The notes: generated from the sequence alone by a model not told the origin. DNA of 64,000 nucleotides from Acidimicrobiia bacterium (GCA_017577575.1 PKRG01000001.1:426936-490935), one strand, 5' to 3'. Shown: positions 25,215 to 37,038, counted from the stretch's first letter. Numbers and translations are program-made.

Positions 25215-25651
25215 GCCCTCACCTGCACGTCCGTGTGGGAGTCGACGTCCCCGGCTGGCAGGAGGCCATCCGGGCGGCGTGCACCCCGCTGGTCGCCGCC
25301 GGCGTGGTCGAGCCGCGCTACGTCGACGCCTGCATCGACATGGTCCGACGGCATGGGCCGTACGTGGTGCTGGCACCCGGCATCGCCCTGCCTCATGCCC
25401 GTCCCGAAGACGGCGTCGTAGGCGTCGGTGTGTCCGTAGCCGTCCTCTCTTTCCCGGTCGAGTTCGGCCATCCCGAGAACGACCCCGTCGACGTGGTGAT
25501 CGCCTTCGGGTCGCCGGACTCCGAGCAACACATCGACCTGCTGGCGGCCCTGGCCGGCGGCCTCGCCGAAGGGCTCGCCGACCGGCTGCGGGCCGCCAGC
25601 GACGCCACGGAAGCGACCAAGCTCGTGCAGGAGGTGATAGAAGGTGTCTGA
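25211..25651 (+). CDS. PTS EIIA subunit (mannitol/fructose/ascorbate type)
   Basis: 146 residues from GTG 25211, which overlaps the EIIB stop (GTGA). The phosphorylated histidine is His62 in APGIALPHARPEDGV, and the C-terminal part has the domain's usual LVQEVIEG ending. It accepts phosphate from HPr and passes it to EIIB. No HPr or EI gene is present in the window, so the general PTS proteins must be elsewhere. Confidence 0.85.
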   Translation: MSPHLHVRVGVDVPGWQEAIRAACTPLVAAGVVEPRYVDACIDMVRRHGPYVVLAPGIALPHARPEDGVVGVGVSVAVLSFPVEFGHPENDPVDVVIAFGSPDSEQHIDLLAALAGGLAEGLADRLRAASDATEATKLVQEVIEGV

Positions 25652-26360
25652 GGCGGGTGAGGCGATCCGGGAGCACCTGAGGGCGGTCGAGGAGCGCAAC
25701 CGCGACACCATCGACGCCGTCGCCGAGCGCGTCTACCGGACGATCGTCGACGGCGGACTGATCCTCACCGCCGGGACCGGCCACTCCCGGGCGATGGTCC
25801 TCGAGACCTTCTACCGCGCCGGCGGGCTGGCCTGCGTCAAGCCCATCACCCATCCGGCCCTCGACCCACTGGCGGGCGGAGCGGCCAGCACCCGGCTCGA
25901 ACGGGTGCCGGGCCTGGGCCGCCTGCTCGCCGACGAGGCGGCCGCCACCGAAGTCGACACCGCGTTCGTGTTCTCCAACTCGGGGACGAACCCGGTGCCG
26001 GTGGAGCTGGCCGAGGCACTGGCCGAGGACGGGGCGACGGTCGTCGCCGTGTCCTCCCGTCAGCACATGGCGCGGGCGCCCCTTCGGGCCGACAAGAAGC
26101 TCGACCAGGTGGCCCACTACGTCTTGGACACGGCCACCCCCTACGGAGACGCGTTCTGGCCCACCCCGTCCGGCCACATCGCGCCCCTGTCCAGTATCAG
26201 CGGCGCCTACCTGTGGAACCTGATCCTCATCTCGGTGGCACGGCTCGCCGAGGAGAAGGGCACGTCCTTGCCGGTGTGGGCCAGCGCCAACGTCGCCGGC
26301 GGGGAGGAGCGAAACGTCGAACTCAGGGAGAGATACCGTGGGCGGATCCCCGGACTCTGA
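25644..26360 (+). CDS. SIS-domain sugar-phosphate protein (UPF0309-like)
   Basis: 238 residues from GTG 25644, overlapping the EIIA stop by 8 bases. One SIS fold is seen, with the sugar-phosphate loop ILTAGTGHSRAMVLE, the second loop FSNSGTNPVPVELAEAL, and a C-terminal ASANVAGGEERN segment. It resembles the single-SIS proteins often found in amino-sugar PTS operons, whose reaction is not well defined. Isomerase, deaminase-partner or MurQ-like roles are possible. Position after the PTS genes suggests it acts on the phosphorylated sugar. Confidence 0.7.
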   Translation: MSEAGEAIREHLRAVEERNRDTIDAVAERVYRTIVDGGLILTAGTGHSRAMVLETFYRAGGLACVKPITHPALDPLAGGAASTRLERVPGLGRLLADEAAATEVDTAFVFSNSGTNPVPVELAEALAEDGATVVAVSSRQHMARAPLRADKKLDQVAHYVLDTATPYGDAFWPTPSGHIAPLSSISGAYLWNLILISVARLAEEKGTSLPVWASANVAGGEERNVELRERYRGRIPGL

Positions 26361-27375
26361 GGCCTTGGGCCGCAACATGGAGGCCGAGATGGGCGAACAG
26401 CCCGCCGTCCTCAGAGGTCTCCTCGCTTCGCACACCGACATCGTCGACCGGGTGCGCCGCTCCATCCCGGACCCGGTGCAAGGGATCGTTCTCGTCGCCC
26501 GGGGCTCGTCGGACAACGCCGCGGTGTTCGGCCGCTACGTGCTCGAGAGCGCCACGCTCCGTCCCGTCTCGATGCTGTTTCCCAGCCTCGTGACGCTCTA
26601 CGGCGTCGCCGCCGACTACCGCGGCTGGGTGGCGATCGGCGCTTCCCAATCGGGCGAGACTCCCGAGATCGTCGAGTCGATGGAGCGTCTGCGGCGGGCG
26701 GGGGCATCTGCCGTGGCGATCACCAACGATCCGTCCAGCCCGCTCGCCGCGCTCAGCGACGTCACCGTGGCGCTGGGGGCGGGCGAGGAGGTCGCCGTGC
26801 CCGCCACGAAGACGTTCACTTCCCAGCTGGCGGCGTTCGCGCTGTTGGGGGAGGCCATGGGAAAGGCTCCCTGGCCCCGGGACGCGCTCGAACGCGTCCC
26901 CGCGGCGGTGGAAGCCGCGCTCGCCGACTTCGAACCGGTGGCGGGCGCCGCCGAGGCGCTCGTCGACGCCCCATCGGCGTTCGTCGTCGGCCGCGGCTAC
27001 ATGCTGGCCGTGGCGTTGGAAGCGGCCCTGAAGCTGAAGGAATCGGCGGCGGTGTTCGCCGAGGGGATCTCGGCCGCCGACCTGATGCACGGGCCGATCG
27101 CCGCCGTGCAGCCCCACACCCGGGTGGTGCTCTTGCGGGCCCGCGGCCCGACCGACGAGGAGTTGGAGGAGGTGCGGCGGCGGGTGGAGGCACGTGCCGC
27201 CAGGATCGTCCAGGTGGGAGCCGGCGGCGACGTGCCGCTGCCGGGCGACCTCCCCGAGCCCCTGGCGGTGTTCCCGGCGACGGTCCGGGCCCAGCAGCTA
27301 GCCCTCGCCACCGCCCGGAAGCGAGGGCTCGACCCCGACCAACCCCCGGGCCTCGCCAAGGTGACCCGGTTCTGA
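26338..27375 (+). CDS. Double-SIS aldose-ketose isomerase/deaminase (GlmS isomerase-like, NagB-II/AgaS type)
   Basis: 345 residues. GTG 26338 is preceded by GGGAGAG and overlaps the previous gene by 23 bases. There are two SIS domains without the glutaminase domain of GlmS: LVARGSSDNAAVFGRY and GASQSGETPEIVESM in the first, VVGRGYMLAVALEAALKLKESAAVFAEG in the second. The C-terminal LAKVTRF tail resembles that of GlmS. Such stand-alone proteins (NagB-II, AgaS) convert glucosamine-6-phosphate or a related amino-sugar phosphate to a ketose phosphate plus ammonia. With NagA directly downstream this is the expected second catabolic step. Confidence 0.8.
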   Translation: MGGSPDSEALGRNMEAEMGEQPAVLRGLLASHTDIVDRVRRSIPDPVQGIVLVARGSSDNAAVFGRYVLESATLRPVSMLFPSLVTLYGVAADYRGWVAIGASQSGETPEIVESMERLRRAGASAVAITNDPSSPLAALSDVTVALGAGEEVAVPATKTFTSQLAAFALLGEAMGKAPWPRDALERVPAAVEAALADFEPVAGAAEALVDAPSAFVVGRGYMLAVALEAALKLKESAAVFAEGISAADLMHGPIAAVQPHTRVVLLRARGPTDEELEEVRRRVEARAARIVQVGAGGDVPLPGDLPEPLAVFPATVRAQQLALATARKRGLDPDQPPGLAKVTRF

Positions 27376-27391
27376 TCTCGGAGGTGGATCG

Positions 27392-28495
27392 ATGAGACGC
27401 CTGGGAGTCCGAGCGGCCCTCGTCGGCGGGGAGCTCGTCCGAGGCGACGTGGGAGTCGAAGGAGACACCATCGTCGCGGTGGGCTCGGCCGGCCAGGGGT
27501 CGGGAGTGGCCGTGCCCGGGTTCGTCGACCTGCAGGTGAACGGATTCGCCGGGTTCGACTTTGGCGAAGCCGATCCCGACGGCATCCGGGCGGCGGCGGA
27601 GGCCCTGGTCGCCCACGGAACCACAACCTTCCAGCCCACCCTGATCTCCCTCCCCGAGGAGGTGTATCTCAGGGCGATGGAGCGCCTCGGGGAGGCGGCG
27701 AAGGCGGGCCTGCCCGCCCGCCTGCTGGGCGTCCACGTCGAAGGGCCGTTCCTGTCGCCGCGCCGGAGAGGCGCTCACGACCCCGACCATCTCCGCCCCG
27801 TCGATCCCGGTCTGTACGACCGGCTCGCCGCAGCCGGGCCGCTCACCTACGCCACCCTGGCCCCCGAGCTACCCGGGGCCCTAGAGCTGATACCCCGCCT
27901 GGTCGCCCGCGGGATCGTCGTCGCCATCGGCCATTCCGACGCCGACGCCGCCACCGCCCACGCCGCCTTCAACGCCGGAGCCCGCGCCGTGACCCATCTG
28001 TTCAACGCCCAGCGCCCGGTGCATCACCGGGACCCGGGGATCACGTTCGCCGCCCTGGCCCGCCGCGACGTGGTCTTGGGCGTCATCGCCGACGGTGTCC
28101 ATCTCGACTTCGACACGGTGAAGGTCGTCGTGAACGCCGCTCTCGAGCGGGTGGCTCTCGTCACCGATGCCGTCGCCCCCGCCGGCCTCCACGACGGCGA
28201 GCACACCATCGGGGGCCAGCGCCTGTTCGTCTCCGGCCCGGAGGTGAGACTCGAAGACGGGACCATCGCCGGGAGTGTGCTGACCATGGACGCCGCGGTC
28301 CGCAACCTCATCGACCGAGGCGGCGCCCCGTTCGAGAGGGCCGTGGCCTGCGCCACCCGCATCCCCGCCGAGCTGGTCGGCCGTCCCGAGCTGGGCACCC
28401 TCGCCCCCGGAACCGTCGCCGACGTCGTCGTCCTCGACGATTCCCTGTCGGTGGTGAGAGCCCTGGTGGGCGGCGAGGAGGCGTTCCGGGCCTGA
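27392..28495 (+). CDS. nagA: N-acetylglucosamine-6-phosphate deacetylase
   Basis: 367 residues. ATG 27392 has a good ribosome-binding site (GGAGG). Amidohydrolase landmarks are VPGFVDLQVNGFAGFDF, the metal-binding HVEGPFLSPRRRGAH, GHSDADAATAHAAFNAGARAVTHLFNA, IADGVH and the catalytic Asp in LVTDAVAPAG. The enzyme removes acetate from GlcNAc-6-P, giving glucosamine-6-P for the upstream double-SIS protein. It closes the PTS operon and is followed after 41 bases by sbcD. The acetylated amino sugar could be GlcNAc, GalNAc or another isomer. Confidence 0.9.
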   Translation: MRRLGVRAALVGGELVRGDVGVEGDTIVAVGSAGQGSGVAVPGFVDLQVNGFAGFDFGEADPDGIRAAAEALVAHGTTTFQPTLISLPEEVYLRAMERLGEAAKAGLPARLLGVHVEGPFLSPRRRGAHDPDHLRPVDPGLYDRLAAAGPLTYATLAPELPGALELIPRLVARGIVVAIGHSDADAATAHAAFNAGARAVTHLFNAQRPVHHRDPGITFAALARRDVVLGVIADGVHLDFDTVKVVVNAALERVALVTDAVAPAGLHDGEHTIGGQRLFVSGPEVRLEDGTIAGSVLTMDAAVRNLIDRGGAPFERAVACATRIPAELVGRPELGTLAPGTVADVVVLDDSLSVVRALVGGEEAFRA

Positions 28496-28536
28496 AACCA
28501 CCGAACCTGTCACACCCTTCACCTACCCTCGGGGTC

Positions 28537-29670
28537 GTGAAGATCCTCCACACCGCCGACTGGCACGTCGGGCGCTCCATCCGGGGCCGCAGCCGCCACG
28601 GCGAACAGGAAGAAGTCCTGGCCGAGATCGCCCGGACCGCGGCCGCCGAGGGCGTCGACCTGGTGCTGGTCGCCGGCGACCTCTTCGACACCTCCAGCCC
28701 GCCTCCCGCCGCCGAGAGGCTCGTCTACCGCACCCTCCTGCAGCTGGCGGAGGTCGCCCCGGTCGTCATCGTGGCGGGCAACCACGACCATCCCCGGCGG
28801 CTCGAGGCGGTGGCGCCGCTGCTCGAGCTGGGGCGGGTGATCGTCGGCGCGGTCCTCTCCCGTCCCGACGAAGGCGGCGTGGTGCGCCCGATCGAAGGGG
28901 TGCGGGTGGCCATGATCCCGTTCCTCTCCCAGCGGGGCATCGTCACGGCCTCCGACCTGATGTCACAGAGCGCCGCCGAGCAGGGCGGCAAGTACGCCGA
29001 CCGCATGGCCGCCATCATCGAAGCGTTCTGCGCCGGGCTGTCGGGCGACGAGGTGAACATCGTCGTCTCCCACCTGATGGTCCACGGCGGCGAGCTGGGG
29101 GGAGGGGAGAGGGCCGCTCACACCGTCTTCGATTACTCGGTGCCCGCCCAGAGCTTCCCCACCGCCCTCACCTACGTCGCCCTCGGCCATCTCCATCGCC
29201 ACCAGCGGATGCCCGCCGCCGCCCCGGTGTGGTACTCGGGGTCCCCGATGCAGCTGGACTTCGGGGAGGTCGACGACCACAAGGGTGTGCTGCTGGTCGA
29301 TGCCGAGCCCGGGGCCCCCGCCAAGGTGGAGTTCCGGCGCCTCGGCTCGGGGCGCAGGCTCCACGTCCTCCGGGGGACCCTGGAGCAGGTGGAGGCCGCC
29401 GCCGCCGAGATCGATCCCCGGGACTACGTGCGGGTGATCCTCGACGAGCCCGCCCGTGCCGGCCTCGCCGACGCCGTGCGCCAGGTGGTGCCCCAGGCCG
29501 TCGACGTGGTGCTCGACCCGTCCCGCCGCCAGAGCCCGGCCCGGCACCGGTCGAGGAGCGGGCGGAGCCACACCGAGCTGTTCGAGGAGTACCTGCGCGA
29601 GCGCGACGCCCACGACGAGCGGGTGGTCGCCCTGTTCACCGAGCTGCTGGGAGAAGCCCATGAGGCCTGA
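28537..29670 (+). CDS. sbcD: SbcD/Mre11-family exonuclease
   Basis: 377 residues from GTG 28537. All phosphoesterase motifs are present: TADWHVG, VAGDLFD, VAGNHDH, VVSHLM and LGHLHRH. The capping domain follows, and the C-terminal helical region (TELFEEYLRERD) is where Mre11/SbcD binds the coiled-coil base of SbcC. It is a Mn-dependent nuclease acting on DNA ends and hairpins with SbcC. Its stop overlaps the sbcC start by 11 bases. A NurA gene completes the operon. Confidence 0.92.
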   Translation: MKILHTADWHVGRSIRGRSRHGEQEEVLAEIARTAAAEGVDLVLVAGDLFDTSSPPPAAERLVYRTLLQLAEVAPVVIVAGNHDHPRRLEAVAPLLELGRVIVGAVLSRPDEGGVVRPIEGVRVAMIPFLSQRGIVTASDLMSQSAAEQGGKYADRMAAIIEAFCAGLSGDEVNIVVSHLMVHGGELGGGERAAHTVFDYSVPAQSFPTALTYVALGHLHRHQRMPAAAPVWYSGSPMQLDFGEVDDHKGVLLVDAEPGAPAKVEFRRLGSGRRLHVLRGTLEQVEAAAAEIDPRDYVRVILDEPARAGLADAVRQVVPQAVDVVLDPSRRQSPARHRSRSGRSHTELFEEYLRERDAHDERVVALFTELLGEAHEA

Positions 29671-32029
29671 GCGCCTGGTGATGGAGGGATTCGCCCCGTT
29701 CCGGGAGCGCACGACGGTCGACTTCTCGGACCTGGAGCTGTTCGCCCTCACGGGACCGACCGGTGCCGGCAAGAGCTCGGTCATAGACGCCATGACCTTC
29801 GCTCTCTACGGGTGCGTTCCCCGCTACGGCAAGGCGGCGGTCAGGCCGGTGGTGTCGCTCGGGAGGGCGGAGGCCAAAGTCCAGCTCGACTTCGAAGTGG
29901 AGGGCCGCCGCTACACCGTCGTCCGCGTCGTGCGGCTCAACAAGCAGGGCGGTGCCGTCCAGGCCGAGGTGAGGCTCGAGACCGGAGACGGCCAGGTGCT
30001 CGCCTCGGGGCCCGACGAGACGACGGCCGCCGTCGAGCGGCTGGTCGGGCTCGAGATCGACCACTTCACCCGGTCGGTCGTCCTGCCCCAGGGCCAGTTC
30101 GCCGCCTTCCTGCACGACCCGCCGGCCCGCCAACAGGACCTCATCAAGGCCCTGCTCGACATGGGGGTGCTCGACGTGGTCCGGGGTCTGGCCGGCGAGC
30201 GGGCCAAGGCAGCCAAGGCCGCCATGGAGTCGGCCCGAGCCTTGCTCGAAGGGCTCGGCGACGTCACCGAGACCGCGGTGGAGGCAGCCCGTCACCGGGT
30301 CGAAGACCTCGAGCGCATGGTCGAGACGGTCGCCTCCTCCGAAGCGGCCATCGACGAGTCGCAGGCGGTCGTCGTCGCCCGCCGACAGGAAGCAGCCGCC
30401 CTGGAGGAACGAGCCCGGCTCCTGGAAGGCGTGTCCATCCCTGCGGGCATCGCCGAGCTGGCCGAGTCGGTCGCCGACCTCGACGAGAGGATCCGCCTCG
30501 CCGACGAGCGACTGGCCCAAGCCAGGGAGGAGCTCGACGCCGCCCAGACCGAGGCTGCTGGCCTTCCGTCGGCCGACACGCTCAGCGCCGCCGCCCAAGG
30601 ACACGAGAGGCTGCAGGCGGCTGCCGCCAAGGTCCATTCGATCGACCTCGAAGCGCTGGAAAGACAGGTGGCGGACGCCAGGGCGGCCGTCGATGGAGCG
30701 GTCGCCGCCCGGGACCGGGCCGTCGCCGAACACGAACAGGCCCGCAGCCGCCACGCCGCCCACGCCCTAGTCGCCGGGCTGTGCGCCGGCGATCCATGCC
30801 CGGTGTGCGAGCAGCCCCTCCCCGAGGACCCCGGCGAGCCCCCGGCCGGACTGGACGAGACGCGCCGGGCCGTCGAAGCCGCCGAGGAGCAGGTGAGCGC
30901 GGCGCGCGACCGGCTCCAGGAAGCCGAAGCCGCCCTGGCCGAGGCCAGAGCCACCCGCGCCGCCACCGTCGAGGCCATCGAGGATCTCCGCGCCGACCTG
31001 GCCGGCCTTCCCTCGCCGGAGGAGCTGCCCCAACTCCTGGCGGCCCGCCGGGCGGCCGATGAGCGGCTCGAGGCGGCGAAGGCCGCGGCGGCGGACCGGC
31101 AGGCTGCGGTCGACGAGCTCCGGAGGTCCCGCCAGGAGCTGGAGGAACAGGAGAAGGAGGCATGGGAGCGATTCGCCTCCCTCCGCGACCGGCTGGCCGT
31201 GCTCGAGCCGCCTCCGGCGCCCCGCCACGACCTGGCCGCGGCGTGGGAGGGCCTCGTGACGTGGGCGGAGGCGAAACGCAGAGAGGTCGCCGAGCAGCTC
31301 CTCGAGGCGAAGGCAGCCGCGGAAGACGCCGCCGAGGCGGTGGATAAACAGCGGGACGAGCTCGAGCGGATGCTCGCCGACGCCGGAGTCGGCGGGGCAG
31401 GATCCGCTTCCGCTCGCCTGGCCGCGGCGCTGGCCACCGCCAAGGCCGAGCTCGCCTCGGTCGAAGAGAAGCTCGAACAGCGCCGGAACCTGGAGCAGAC
31501 CATCGCCCGGCGCCGGGAAGAAGAGGCCGTCGCCTCCGAGCTCGCCAAGCACCTGAACGCCAACCGCTTCGAGGCGTGGGTGCTGTCCGAGGCGCTGGCG
31601 GCGTTGATCGACGGCGCCAACGAGCTGATCGACGACCTCACCGGCGGGGCCTACTCGCTGGCGCTCGACGACCGCCGTATCGAAGTCGTCGACCACCGCA
31701 ACGCAGACGAACGGCGCCCCGTCAGGAGCCTCTCCGGCGGGGAGACCTTCCTCGTCTCGCTGGCGCTGGCGCTGTCACTGGGCGAGCACCTCTCCAACCT
31801 GTCCGAGAAGGGGGGAGCACGCCTCGACGCCATCTTCCTCGACGAGGGGTTCGGCAGCCTCGATGCCGAGACGCTGGAGACGGTCGCGGCCGTGGTCTCC
31901 GAGCTCGCTTCGCGGGGCCGCATGGTGGGAGTCGTCACCCACGTGAAGGACCTGGCCGAGCAGATGCCGGTCCGCTTCGAGGTCAGATCCGGGCCTGGCG
32001 GCAGCACGGTCGAGAAGGTGGCGGTATGA
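29660..32029 (+). CDS. sbcC: SbcC/Rad50-family SMC-like ATPase
   Basis: 789 residues, shorter than E. coli SbcC (over 1000). Start at ATG 29660, inside sbcD. Walker A is at 32-39 (GPTGAGKS, Lys38). Long Ala/Glu/Arg-rich coiled coils surround a zinc hook CPVC at residues 380-383. The C-terminal lobe carries the signature LSGGETFLVSLALALSLG and Walker B AIFLDEGFGSLD. It is the ATP-driven partner of SbcD in opening and degrading DNA ends. The short coils give a compact hook arm. The stop overlaps the nurA start (ATGA). Confidence 0.92.
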   Translation: MRPERLVMEGFAPFRERTTVDFSDLELFALTGPTGAGKSSVIDAMTFALYGCVPRYGKAAVRPVVSLGRAEAKVQLDFEVEGRRYTVVRVVRLNKQGGAVQAEVRLETGDGQVLASGPDETTAAVERLVGLEIDHFTRSVVLPQGQFAAFLHDPPARQQDLIKALLDMGVLDVVRGLAGERAKAAKAAMESARALLEGLGDVTETAVEAARHRVEDLERMVETVASSEAAIDESQAVVVARRQEAAALEERARLLEGVSIPAGIAELAESVADLDERIRLADERLAQAREELDAAQTEAAGLPSADTLSAAAQGHERLQAAAAKVHSIDLEALERQVADARAAVDGAVAARDRAVAEHEQARSRHAAHALVAGLCAGDPCPVCEQPLPEDPGEPPAGLDETRRAVEAAEEQVSAARDRLQEAEAALAEARATRAATVEAIEDLRADLAGLPSPEELPQLLAARRAADERLEAAKAAAADRQAAVDELRRSRQELEEQEKEAWERFASLRDRLAVLEPPPAPRHDLAAAWEGLVTWAEAKRREVAEQLLEAKAAAEDAAEAVDKQRDELERMLADAGVGGAGSASARLAAALATAKAELASVEEKLEQRRNLEQTIARRREEEAVASELAKHLNANRFEAWVLSEALAALIDGANELIDDLTGGAYSLALDDRRIEVVDHRNADERRPVRSLSGGETFLVSLALALSLGEHLSNLSEKGGARLDAIFLDEGFGSLDAETLETVAAVVSELASRGRMVGVVTHVKDLAEQMPVRFEVRSGPGGSTVEKVAV

Positions 32030-32943
32030 GATTTGCAGTGGCCCAGTGGGCCCCCGAATACGGCACCCCCGCCGAGCTCGACGAGACCACCGGCCGGGTG
32101 GAAGTGGGAGTCGAGGTGCCGCCGGGGGAGTGGCGCGGGCTGGTGCCCGACGTCGAGCCGGTCGACGACGTCCTGTTCATCGACGGCGTGCGGCGGGTCG
32201 ACGCCAACCTGTGGATCGAACAACCCCAGGGCCGGCCCGTTCTCGGCCTCGCCGCCACCTACGCTGCCGGCGCGGTCCGCTCCAACGGCACCGCCGAGAT
32301 CGTGGCGACGAGAGTCGAGCGAGGCTTGTTCACCTCCGCCGCTGCCACCGACATCGTCACCACATGCGGTGTCTACTCCGTCAAGGCCACCAGCGGCCAG
32401 ACCCCCGAAGAGCTGTGGCTGGGGATCCAACAACGAATGGGGGAGCTGGAGGGCGCCGTCGCCGCCGACCAGGAGGGAGCGACGCTGGTGATCGCCGACG
32501 GCCCCCTGTCGCACCATCGCCACGCCGAAGGGGAGGTCGGACAGCTGGTGGGCTATGTGAAACGGGAGCACGTCGAGTATCTGCCCAGCGAGCTGTGGGA
32601 CGTCAAATACGGGCTGGGGGTGGGGAGGCGCACCCCGTTGTTCGTCACCACCACGTCGTGGTCCCGGTACTCCTGGTACGTGCGCCTGGCGACCGGATCC
32701 GGCCCGGCGGAAGGCCTGGTCCGCTGCGAGATCAGCGGCGACATGGACATCGCCACGGCGGTGCGCATCGCCGACCAGGTGACGGCCACCTTGCCCCGTT
32801 TCGCCTCCGCTCCCCACAAGGACCCGCGGGCACCGGAGAACCTGTATCCGATCGCCGGGCTGGAGCGGGAACTGAGGCGGCGCCTCGGCGACCGGGAGCT
32901 GGTGTACCGGGCGCTGCGCCGGGCCGCGGCCGAGGCCGCCTGA
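32026..32943 (+). CDS. nurA: NurA-domain nuclease
   Basis: 305 residues. ATG 32026 overlaps the sbcC stop. NurA landmarks are the first catalytic Asp in LFIDGVRRVDANLW, the second acidic motif LVIADGPLSHH, and VGYVKREHVEYL, matching the VGxxK motif of the family. A late ENLYPIAGLERELRRRLGD segment follows. NurA is a RNase H-like 5'-3' nuclease that sits on a HerA hexamer and resects DNA ends with Mre11-Rad50. Its coupling to sbcDC and the HerA homologue upstream strongly support the assignment over an unrelated RNase H-fold protein. Confidence 0.8.
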   Translation: MRFAVAQWAPEYGTPAELDETTGRVEVGVEVPPGEWRGLVPDVEPVDDVLFIDGVRRVDANLWIEQPQGRPVLGLAATYAAGAVRSNGTAEIVATRVERGLFTSAAATDIVTTCGVYSVKATSGQTPEELWLGIQQRMGELEGAVAADQEGATLVIADGPLSHHRHAEGEVGQLVGYVKREHVEYLPSELWDVKYGLGVGRRTPLFVTTTSWSRYSWYVRLATGSGPAEGLVRCEISGDMDIATAVRIADQVTATLPRFASAPHKDPRAPENLYPIAGLERELRRRLGDRELVYRALRRAAAEAA

Positions 32944-32944
32944 C

Positions 32945-33862
32945 CTAGCCCTCCCGGCGCGACGCCAACAGCGCCCCCGCCGTCACCAGCGCGATGCCGA
33001 CGACGGCGACCGGATGCACCTCGTCGCCGCGGAAGACGGCTCCGAGGATCAGGGCCACGACCGGGATGCAATAGGTGATGAACGACGCCCGGGTGGCGCC
33101 CACGCTCCCCGTGAGGCTGCTCATCAGGACGAAAGCGATACCCGTGCCCGCCACACCGACCGCCAGGGTCGCCAGCAGGGAAGACACGGCGAACTCCGAC
33201 CCTCCCACCCCCGCCAGGCCATAGGGCAGGACCACCAGGGTGGCCACCCACTGGACCCGGGCGATGACGGGAACCGACCCGTACTTCTGCTGCAACGGGG
33301 CGACGATGTTGGTGGAGAAGGCGTAGCAGATCGTCGCCGCCAGCACGAGGATCACGCCCACCAGCGCCGTGCCGCCTCCCTCCGCCGACGGCAGCGAGAT
33401 GGCGGCGATCCCGGCGAACCCGACCAACAGCCCCAGCGCCTGTCGCCTCCCGGGCAGTTCGCGCAGCAGGGCGGTCGAGACCGCGGCGGTGAAGATCGGC
33501 ATGGCGCCGTTGAGCATCCCCGCCGCCGCCGAGCTGATCCACTGCTGGGCGATGGGAAAGAAGATCTGGGGAAGGGCGATCCACAACACCGCCAGCGCCA
33601 CGACCCGGGGCCAGTCCGACCGCTCGATCGAGGAGCGGCGGGCGCGGGGCACGACAGCCAGGGTGGCCGCCCCGAACGCCACCCGCAGCAGTGTGACCAG
33701 GCCCGGGGTGAAGTGGTCGAGGCCGATCGCCATGAACAGGAACGACGCTCCCCAGATGAGGACCAGCGACAGGAACATCGCCCAGTCCCGGGGTGTGAAC
33801 GCCTCGCGATTGGTGCCGTGGCTGGTGGACAGCAGGCGGTGAGCACGGGATCCGCTCACCAT
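32945..33862 (-). CDS. EamA/DMT-family transporter
   Basis: 305 residues from ATG 33860-33862. Two EamA repeats are seen. The first begins AMFLSLVLIWGASFLFMAIGL, with the conserved WG-S-F and the later ALL.E substrate-path segment (TALLRELPGRRQALGLLVG). The second begins ALVGVILVLAATICYAFSTNIVAP. Such carriers export amino acids or other metabolites; the substrate is unknown. It is convergent with nurA (1-base gap) and divergent from the riboswitch-gcvP unit. Confidence 0.85.
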   Translation of the reverse strand: MVSGSRAHRLLSTSHGTNREAFTPRDWAMFLSLVLIWGASFLFMAIGLDHFTPGLVTLLRVAFGAATLAVVPRARRSSIERSDWPRVVALAVLWIALPQIFFPIAQQWISSAAAGMLNGAMPIFTAAVSTALLRELPGRRQALGLLVGFAGIAAISLPSAEGGGTALVGVILVLAATICYAFSTNIVAPLQQKYGSVPVIARVQWVATLVVLPYGLAGVGGSEFAVSSLLATLAVGVAGTGIAFVLMSSLTGSVGATRASFITYCIPVVALILGAVFRGDEVHPVAVVGIALVTAGALLASRREG

Positions 33863-33944
33863 GTGATTACCTCGCAGAGCACGGCAGGCAGGCTAACCAC
33901 CGGCCGGTCCGCCTCATTCCCGATTTTCCGGGGGCGAGCGCGGA

Positions 33945-33950
33945 TATGAT
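33945..33950 (+). promoter_or_regulatory. Likely -10 element for the gcvP riboswitch transcript
   Basis: TATGAT lies about 20 bases before the aptamer's first stem, which would start transcription just upstream of P1. The -35 region (around 33922-33927) is weak. Confidence 0.4.
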
Positions 33951-33970
33951 GGGCCCCAGGCCGTTGATCT

Positions 33971-34051
33971 CGGACGGGAGAGTTCCCGGCAGGGGACGCC
34001 GAAGGGGCAACGCCGCAGAAGGCGGAAACTCTCAGGCACCAGGACCGTCCG
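33971..34051 (+). ncRNA. Glycine riboswitch (single aptamer) upstream of gcvP
   Basis: CGGACGG at 33971-33977 pairs with CCGTCCG at 34045-34051 as a perfect P1. Between them are the conserved glycine-aptamer blocks: GGGAGAG, GCCGAAGGGGCAA, and CTCTCAGGCACCAGGAC. Glycine binding is expected to raise expression of the glycine cleavage gene that starts 55 bases later. I see only one full aptamer. A downstream hairpin-forming stretch (CGCTG pairing with CAGCG, 34061-34084) could be the ghost aptamer or expression platform. Confidence 0.9.
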
Positions 34052-34106
34052 AAGGAGGCGCCGCTGGAGGGTACCGACAGCGCGGACAGCGTCACCGGGA
34101 GCGATC

Positions 34107-36926
<2,820 letters not shown>

Positions 36927-37038
36927 TCCGAACGGCCCAGCCGAGCCAAGAGTGGGTTAGGTGGGGCCTTGACCCGTCCGATGATTGGTGGGATCGTTCC
37001 GCCAGGACGTGTGCCCACACGCCGATGAAAGGGGTCCG

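Noticed and set aside
20853..32943. HerA-NurA-SbcCD region read as an anti-phage defence island
   Set aside because: No mobile genes, toxins, Sir2 or DUF4297 partners or foreign base composition are seen; a housekeeping repair role fits better.
34052..34106. Second glycine aptamer
   Set aside because: The conserved CTCTCAGGCA and GCCGAAGG blocks do not recur; only a short hairpin is present.
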